DNA of 10,542 bases. It comes from Planctomycetota bacterium. GTDB taxonomy: Bacteria; Planctomycetota; UBA11346. The position numbers and the translations under genes were made by a program. Below the pieces are notes generated by a model that saw nothing but the letters and a program-made list of their open reading frames with translations, searched no databases and was not told the origin of the DNA. The stretch spans positions 1 through 10,542 of the forward strand of contig JACDEN010000051.1 of assembly GCA_013816415.1 (NCBI GenBank), read 5' to 3'. Below, piece by piece: positions 1 to 5,360 of the stretch; positions within the stretch are counted from its first letter, which is position 1, and every line of letters begins with the position of its first letter.

Positions 1-1
1 G

Positions 2-967
2 ATGGCCCGCGCCGTGCGTTGGAACATCGATCGTTTGACCGATCGCTTCCTCGCCAGCCCAGCCCATGCCGCGCTCAGCGTGGCGCAGCAGCGCGAGGTC
101 CGGATGGTGCTACAACTCGTCGCCGAGATCGCCTACGGTTACGAGGCGGAGACGGTCGAGGACTGGTCGATGATGGGGCTGGCTCAGGCCCTCAGCCATG
201 CCATCCCGCACAAGGTCATGGCGGGGCAGGCATTCTTCGCTGCCGTCAAACCGGTCATGCTGGCGTTCCTGCGCTGGGGGATCGCCGAGCGGGTGTGGGG
301 CGACCGTGACCTCACCGAGATCATCGCCTATGTGCAGGATGTCGGCGGAAAATTGGGTGCCGCCACGGCACGTCCTCCTCGGCGGGCCAAGCACTCGCCG
401 GGAACCCAGGAACCGGGTGATCCCGACGCCAGCACCACCTCCAAGCCCCAAACCAAGCGCTCACGCATCTCGAAGGCGAATGGCAAGGTCTACCAACTTT
501 GCATCAGCCTCAACGGCGTCGAGCCCGAGATCTGGCGCAGGGTCGAGGTCGCGGACATCACCCTGGCCAAACTCCATCGGGTCATCCAGTACGCCATGGG
601 ATGGAAGGACAGCCACCTCCACCTCTTTCTCACGCCGCTCGGGAAGTACTCCGATCCGCAATTCCAGCTGAACAAGGAGGACTGGGGCGAACAGATCGGT
701 GACAGCCGACGCCTACGGCTCGGCGATCTGCTGACCAGCACCCGGGACGCATTCGAATACGAATACGATTTCGGCGACAGCTGGCGCCACCGCATCGCCT
801 GCGAAGCGATCAGCGACCCGGAACCGGGCGCCAGGTATCCAATCCGATCCCGTTGCCTGACAGGCGCCCGCGCCTGTCCGCCCGAGGACGTCGGCGGAGT
901 CAGAGGACGAAATAAAGGACATCCGCATTTTGACTATAGCAATCCTGCGTGGAATCCTTGGACATGA
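2..967 (+). CDS. pRiA4b ORF-3-like domain protein, probably C-terminally truncated
   Basis: The protein is 321 aa if the ATG at base 2 is the start. Only one base precedes it, so the true start could lie outside the window. Residues 162-299 match the plasmid pRiA4b ORF-3-like family (also annotated as an IS1096 passenger, TnpR-like): YQLCISLNGVEPEIWRRVEV, then DITLAKLHRVIQYAMGWKDS, EYEYDFGDSW (residues 252-261) and ACPPEDVGG (291-299). Family members normally continue with a Gly-Tyr/Phe-Leu segment and a stretch rich in Asp, Pro and His. Here that is replaced by about 22 unrelated residues in a locally A/T-richer stretch before a TGA stop. Residues 1-120 form a helical, Trp- and Leu-rich accessory region I do not recognise, followed by a basic, Pro/Ser/Thr-rich linker (about 121-160). 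The biochemical role of the family is not established. The gene is often found in accessory DNA. The family call is firm; truncation is an inference. Confidence 0.8.
   Translation: MARAVRWNIDRLTDRFLASPAHAALSVAQQREVRMVLQLVAEIAYGYEAETVEDWSMMGLAQALSHAIPHKVMAGQAFFAAVKPVMLAFLRWGIAERVWGDRDLTEIIAYVQDVGGKLGAATARPPRRAKHSPGTQEPGDPDASTTSKPQTKRSRISKANGKVYQLCISLNGVEPEIWRRVEVADITLAKLHRVIQYAMGWKDSHLHLFLTPLGKYSDPQFQLNKEDWGEQIGDSRRLRLGDLLTSTRDAFEYEYDFGDSWRHRIACEAISDPEPGARYPIRSRCLTGARACPPEDVGGVRGRNKGHPHFDYSNPAWNPWT
859..878. repeat. Perfect 9-bp inverted repeat with a 2-nt centre
   Basis: The arms gacaggcgc and gcgcctgtc are separated by cc. The repeat lies inside the pRiA4b-like coding region, over the codons for the conserved Cys-x-x-Gly-x-x-Ala-Cys-Pro segment and about 25 bp before the point where family similarity stops. 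It would form a strong hairpin. It may be partly a by-product of the conserved protein sequence in GC-rich codons. Confidence 0.6.
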
Positions 968-989
968 CGCGCTCCCGATCCGATCTCAT

Positions 990-1087
990 TGGAGGGGTCA
1001 CTTATTCATGCCGCCTGTTTCCATCGGTAACCGGCCCAGGGAACGCCCCTCTCAGCCTGAACGATTACTGAATATCTAACCCCTCCA
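990..1087. repeat. 9-bp inverted repeat bracketing most of the 968-1141 spacer
   Basis: tggaggggt at 990-998 is the exact reverse complement of acccctcca at 1079-1087, enclosing 80 bp. The rest of the spacer (968-1141) has no open frame with recognisable similarity and no clear rho-independent terminator. No target-site duplication is visible outside the arms, so a miniature mobile element is only a weak possibility; chance pairing is also plausible. Confidence 0.3.
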
Positions 1088-1130
1088 CGCGTCATCACCG
1101 GAACTACCAGCGCAGGTTCAGGTCGTGTTG

Positions 1131-1136
1131 TATATT
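1131..1136 (+). promoter_or_regulatory. Possible -10 box for the kinase gene (leaderless arrangement)
   Basis: TATATT lies five bases before the ATG at 1142, so transcription from it would begin at about the start codon. No Shine-Dalgarno sequence precedes this ATG, which fits a leaderless mRNA. There is no convincing -35 hexamer at the usual distance, so the call is tentative. Confidence 0.3.
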
Positions 1137-1141
1137 TCCCC

Positions 1142-4100
1142 ATGGAGGTCGATCCCACGGCGCCGTCGTCCGGCGCCCGTGCGTCCGATTACGCGCGCAC
1201 CATGCCTGCCGACCGGTTTTCGGTCGGCGGCGTCCACGATTTCGCCCGGGCAGCGGCGACAGAGGCCGCCACCGCTGATGCCGCCCCGGCGGAGATCGGA
1301 TCCGCGGAGCACACTCTGCGCGGGATCAGCCTGACGCGCCGGCTTCTCGAGTACGGGTACACGGCCAAGCATCCCACCACGGAACGGTTCCAGGTCCGCA
1401 AGCTGCTGGGCGCCGGGGCGAACGGCGACGTGCTGGCGATCCAGGACCACAACCTCGAGCGCGAGATCGCGGTCAAGTTCCTGAAGGCGACCGTCGGCCC
1501 GGGGATGGACGAGATCGAGCAGTTCATCGAGGAGGCCCAGATCACCGCCTCGCTCCAGCACCCCAGCGTGCTGCCCGTCTATGAGATCGACGTCAATGAG
1601 CGCGGGCGCGTCTACTTCACCATGAAGAAGATCGAGGGGCGCTCTCTCGGGGACAGCCTCGCCTTGTCGACTCTCGACCGGCGTGATGAACGCATCGCGA
1701 CATTCAACAAACTGGTGTCGGTCTTCCTCAATCTCGGTCATGCCCTGTCCTACGCGCATCACCGGGGGATCATCCATCAGGACATCAAACCCGACAACAT
1801 CATGCTGGGAGATTTCGGCGAGATCCTCCTGGTGGACTGGGGCAGCGCCGCACGTCTATCGGATCCCGCGCGCCGCCAATACGGCACGCCGCTGTACATG
1901 AGCCCCGAACAGGCTCGTCTGGAGCCGTCCGACCAGCTGTCGGACGTGTACTGCCTCGGCGCAACGCTCTTCCACGCGCTGACCCTGCGGCCACCGATGT
2001 GGAGCGATGACGAGGAGGATTTTTGGCGGAAGAAGCGCACCGGCGAGCTGGATGCGCCCACCAGACCTGAGCGCAGGCTCATCCCGGCGCAGCTGCTTGC
2101 CATTGCGCTCAAGGCTTTGGCGCCGCAGCCGAGCCAGCGTTACGGATCGATCGAGGACATGGTCGGCGACCTGGAGCGGTACCAGGCGGGACTCGCGGTG
2201 AGCGCACACCGGGACTCGGCCTCCGAAAGGCTCGTCCGCTGGTATCGGCGCAACGCCCGCGCGGTGTGGTCGGCTTCAGCGGTCGCCACGATCTCCCTGG
2301 CGTTGGTCGCGATGCTGTACGGTGAGCGGTTGAAGGAGATCGCCACCTGGGGTTCACCCATCGTCGTCGAAACATTCGATGATGCGACCTCATGGCGCGA
2401 TCGCTGGCAGGTCTACCTGGGGGGATTCGAGTGGCGTGAGGGGCGTTTGATCTCCACGGACGCATTGGAATCCCTGCTGCTGTGGCCGCATCGCCTGGAG
2501 GGGGACACCGCGGTGGAATTCGACGCGGAGGTGCTGCCCGGGGCTCAGCTCGGTGACCTCTCGCTCTTCTGGGTGCCAGAGCTCTCGCTGCAGGATGATG
2601 GAAGCCCGCGACTGAGCGACTTCGACGCCTATCACTTCCTGTTCGGCGCTCATCACGGGTCCTATAGCGTCATCAGCGCTGCAAGCGGAGCCCAGCTCGC
2701 CTACGACGACGCGGTGCCGATCCCTGGACGGCGCCATCATGTGCGGGTGGAAATCGTCGACCGGCGGCTGTCCATGCTGATCGATGGCCGCACGGCCGCT
2801 GTCTATGACGACCTGCTGCCTTTCTCGGGCGGCTACGTCATGCTCTACAGCGTCTACAAGGGGCACGCGTTCGACAACGTGCGGATCTTCTCCCGCGGAG
2901 TCGCGCAGAAGGTCCCGGCGACCGCGGTCGGCGATGCCTTCCTCCAGAAGGGGCTCTACCAGCAGGCCTCTGAGCAGTACGCGAAGGTCTGGAACTCCCA
3001 CCCGTCGTCAGCGATCGGCGCGGAAGCGCACTACAAGCTCGGTCTGTGCGCGTACCTCGGCAAAGCCGATGATCGCGCCTTTTCCGTGTGGGACGGCATG
3101 CGGGGCGGAAGGTGGGATGGGGACATCGAACTCCACCGTCTGGAGACGCTGTACCGGAAGGGTCTCCATCACGAGGCGGCGTCCGGTCTCGCCCGGCTCT
3201 ATGAGCGCGCAGACGAAGCGCTGCGCAGACGTGTGATCATCCAATGGTCGATCATCGTCGCCGAGATCCGGCGCGGCATCATGTACGACCAGCGCGAGGT
3301 GACTGGTCTCGACGACTACCTCGACGTGCACGATCGGCTGTTCCCCGACGAGCGGGTCGCCGACCGTTCGGCGGCCTTCGCGCTCAATGCCCTCAGACGC
3401 TTCCAGGAAGTCGTCGAGCGCTACCCGCGCCAGCGCTACGAGCGGCAGTTCGCGCTCCAGTGCCTCGGCCGGGATGAGGACATCCTGCGTGAATACCCGG
3501 ATGACTCGGACGTCTGCGTGTGGGCGCTCGAGCGCATGGGGCGATCCGAGGAGGCGCCTCGGCGCTTCGATCTCCAGCTCGGATCGCGCACCTTAGGCCT
3601 GGTGCTCCGGGGGCTGATCGACGACGCCTTCACGCTGGACGCCCACGATTCCTGGGCTCTCCTCGCGTCCGGTCGGCTGGATGAGATCCTGGCCACGCAG
3701 CCGACGGGAGAATTCCGGCGCCGCGCAGCGATGCTGGTCGGAACCCCACAGACGCTCGCGGAGTGGAAGGACGATCCGATCGCGCTGCTGGCGGCGGGCC
3801 GGATCGACGAGGCGTGGCAGCGTCATCGGCAGGGATTCGGTCACGACCTCGTCGTGCGGCAAGCCAAGGGTCTGGAGGATTTCATCCGCGGAGAGCGCGC
3901 CGTAGCGCTGACGCTGCTCGATGGCGGCAACGGCCACGAATTCCACCAGGACGATCAGATCTGGATGTTCCAATTCCTGATCCTGCCATTCATGCACGAG
4001 CTGACGGGTGAACCAGGGGCGGTGGATCGCGCCTGCGCGACCATCATCGCGACGCGCCGTTTCGCTTTCGAACAGCATCCCTGGTTCTGCGCGCGATTTC

Positions 4101-4333
4101 TCGCGGGGCAGATCGGTGAGGCGGAGGTGCTGGCGCAACCCCACGCGCTGAACGCCCGCGCCCATCTGACCTTCTGCCGTGCCCTGCGGGCGGAGCGCGA
4201 GGGCAGGCGCGACGACGCTGCCCGCGAGTATCGCGCGTACATGGAGATGCCGCGGTGGATCAGGTCCCTGGACCTCGAGCCGGTGGTCGAACGCTTCGCG
4301 CGGTGGCGCATCAGCGAGCTCGCGCGCCCGTGA
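1142..4333 (+). CDS. Membrane Ser/Thr protein kinase with jelly-roll-like and TPR-like outer region
   Basis: A 1063-aa Hanks-type kinase. The kinase domain spans about residues 83-350: Gly-rich loop LGAGANGDV (89-97), ATP-binding Lys112 in AVKFLK, the helix-C Glu at E131, catalytic loop IIHQDIKPDN (210-219), metal-binding DWG (232-234, replacing DFG), YMSPEQA (252-258, replacing APE), D268 and R333. A positively charged stretch (RWYRRNAR) precedes one membrane helix at about 374-394, which predicts the kinase inside and the rest outside the cytoplasm. Residues 406-584 look like a concanavalin-like jelly roll (FDD...W, GFEWREGRLIS, VEFDAEV, FDNVRIF). From about 595 a TPR-like pair (DAFLQKGLYQQASEQYAKVW, HYKLGLCAYL) leads into a degenerate helical repeat region to the end. 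HQD instead of HRD is unusual for this subgroup, but the catalytic Asp214, Lys216 and Asn219 are kept, so activity is likely. Met21 (base 1202) is an alternative start; neither start has a clear ribosome-binding site. The ligand and substrates are unknown. Confidence 0.9.
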   Translation: MEVDPTAPSSGARASDYARTMPADRFSVGGVHDFARAAATEAATADAAPAEIGSAEHTLRGISLTRRLLEYGYTAKHPTTERFQVRKLLGAGANGDVLAIQDHNLEREIAVKFLKATVGPGMDEIEQFIEEAQITASLQHPSVLPVYEIDVNERGRVYFTMKKIEGRSLGDSLALSTLDRRDERIATFNKLVSVFLNLGHALSYAHHRGIIHQDIKPDNIMLGDFGEILLVDWGSAARLSDPARRQYGTPLYMSPEQARLEPSDQLSDVYCLGATLFHALTLRPPMWSDDEEDFWRKKRTGELDAPTRPERRLIPAQLLAIALKALAPQPSQRYGSIEDMVGDLERYQAGLAVSAHRDSASERLVRWYRRNARAVWSASAVATISLALVAMLYGERLKEIATWGSPIVVETFDDATSWRDRWQVYLGGFEWREGRLISTDALESLLLWPHRLEGDTAVEFDAEVLPGAQLGDLSLFWVPELSLQDDGSPRLSDFDAYHFLFGAHHGSYSVISAASGAQLAYDDAVPIPGRRHHVRVEIVDRRLSMLIDGRTAAVYDDLLPFSGGYVMLYSVYKGHAFDNVRIFSRGVAQKVPATAVGDAFLQKGLYQQASEQYAKVWNSHPSSAIGAEAHYKLGLCAYLGKADDRAFSVWDGMRGGRWDGDIELHRLETLYRKGLHHEAASGLARLYERADEALRRRVIIQWSIIVAEIRRGIMYDQREVTGLDDYLDVHDRLFPDERVADRSAAFALNALRRFQEVVERYPRQRYERQFALQCLGRDEDILREYPDDSDVCVWALERMGRSEEAPRRFDLQLGSRTLGLVLRGLIDDAFTLDAHDSWALLASGRLDEILATQPTGEFRRRAAMLVGTPQTLAEWKDDPIALLAAGRIDEAWQRHRQGFGHDLVVRQAKGLEDFIRGERAVALTLLDGGNGHEFHQDDQIWMFQFLILPFMHELTGEPGAVDRACATIIATRRFAFEQHPWFCARFLAGQIGEAEVLAQPHALNARAHLTFCRALRAEREGRRDDAAREYRAYMEMPRWIRSLDLEPVVERFARWRISELARP

Positions 4334-4369
4334 CCGGGCGCAATGCCGGACGACGACGCCTCGCCAGGA

Positions 4370-5290
4370 TCAGGGACGATCGAACACGTTCTGTCGCCAT
4401 TCGCTGGGAGCGAGGCCCATCTCGCGGCGGAACAACCGGCTGAAATAGAGGCTGTCGGGGTAGCCGACGGATTTGGCGATGTCGCCGATGGGGCGGTCGG
4501 TGCGCTTCAGCAGGTTGCGCGCCTTCTCCATGCGCAGCAAGAGGATCGTCTCGCCCACGCTTTTCCCCAGGCTCTGTTTGAAGACTCGACCCAGGTGATT
4601 GGGATCCACCGAGACCGAGGCGGCGACTTCGCGAACCGAGATCGGCTTCGCCAGATTCGCTTCGATGAACCGCATCGCATGACGCACCAGGCGGCCTGCT
4701 CGTGAGCGGGGGGCCGTGACGGTGGAGGGGAACGAACGCAGCACGCTCTGAGATATGAGCCCGAGGACGCGGAACAGGTCGGCACGTTTGATCAGAGCGG
4801 CAGCGGGTTCCCCGGCGCGCATGTCGGACAGCTGCTTCAGCAGATCGTCGGCTTCGTCGGCGGGAGTCAGGGTCCAGCGGTCCGGAAGCACGACGGAGGT
4901 CTCGGCGGTGGGCCCGCTCCGGGCGGAGTCCTGCGCGGCCTGCCATTCATCCGAATCGGCGTCGACGATCCGGAACGGATGACGCCCAAGGCCGAACCGG
5001 CAATGGAGCAGGCGGGTGTCGGCGGCGACCGCGATGGTCATGCGGTCCAGCGGGAACATCACCGACAGGTCGCCAGGACCGAAGGACAGCGTGTAGCCAC
5101 CGTAGGTCAGCGTCATGCTGCCGGATTGGATGACGTGCAGGTGGAACGTCGTGATCTCAATCGATTTGGACCACGCGATCGGGAAGATTCCGTGATTCAA
5201 ATCGGTCGGGGTGATGTCGAAGGCTTGTTGGCCGAGGTCGACGATGGCGATCCGCTGCACGGCACCCTCCAGAGTGCTGGAATCCTCCAT
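4370..5290 (-). CDS. AraC/XylS-family transcriptional regulator
   Basis: A 306-aa protein in the usual size range for the family. Residues 15-110 form a cupin-like sensor domain (LHVIQSGSMTLTYGG, LSFGPGDLSVMFP). Residues 203-303 are the C-terminal AraC DNA-binding domain with two helix-turn-helix units: about 216-237 (ISVREVAASVSVDPNHLGRV) and 268-288 (IGDIAKSVGYPDSLYFSRLF), followed by the family signature ending FRREMGLAPSEWR. It is transcribed divergently from the GH30-like gene, an arrangement typical of local sugar-responsive activators, and is convergent with the kinase gene, with 36 bp between the stops. The ATG at 5290 has no ribosome-binding site. A GTG at 5260-5258 (codon 11) is preceded by GGAGG five bases upstream and is a credible true start, which would give a 296-aa protein. 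The sugar sensed is not evident; regulation of the GH30-like gene is an inference. Confidence 0.93.
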   Translation of the reverse strand: MEDSSTLEGAVQRIAIVDLGQQAFDITPTDLNHGIFPIAWSKSIEITTFHLHVIQSGSMTLTYGGYTLSFGPGDLSVMFPLDRMTIAVAADTRLLHCRFGLGRHPFRIVDADSDEWQAAQDSARSGPTAETSVVLPDRWTLTPADEADDLLKQLSDMRAGEPAAALIKRADLFRVLGLISQSVLRSFPSTVTAPRSRAGRLVRHAMRFIEANLAKPISVREVAASVSVDPNHLGRVFKQSLGKSVGETILLLRMEKARNLLKRTDRPIGDIAKSVGYPDSLYFSRLFRREMGLAPSEWRQNVFDRP

Positions 5291-5296
5291 GCGGCG

Positions 5297-5311
5297 GATG
5301 GAAACGCCATC
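5297..5311. promoter_or_regulatory. Short inverted repeat in the divergent promoter region
   Basis: gatgg and ccatc flank a 5-nt centre (aaacg) just upstream of the ATG of the AraC gene. It could be part of an operator. The arms are short, so this is weak support. Confidence 0.25.
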
Positions 5312-5328
5312 TTGTCCAGGTCAGCGAC

Positions 5329-5349
5329 CGGCCGCTACAGTAGCGGCCG
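5329..5349. promoter_or_regulatory. Perfect 21-bp palindrome, candidate operator or mRNA hairpin
   Basis: The arms cggccgctac and gtagcggccg match perfectly around a single central A. The site sits in the gap between the divergent AraC and GH30-like genes. Its last base is the first G of the GAGG ribosome-binding site (5349-5352) for the ATG at 5361. As DNA it is a good size for a dimeric repressor operator. As RNA it would form a very stable hairpin touching the ribosome-binding site. AraC proteins usually bind direct repeats, so a different regulator or a translational role is possible. Confidence 0.55.
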
Positions 5350-5360
5350 AGGTACACACC

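Noticed and set aside
1118..1777. Minus-strand open frame of 219 codons opposite the kinase domain
   Set aside because: It mirrors conserved kinase codons and shows no features of its own.
4334..4349. Possible terminator between the convergent kinase and AraC genes
   Set aside because: Only a four-base ccgg pairing with a mismatch next to it and no T-run on either strand.
5211..5360. Earlier start (base 5211) for the GH30-like protein
   Set aside because: The extra 50 residues overlap the AraC gene, lack a ribosome-binding site and would bury the signal peptide inside the protein.
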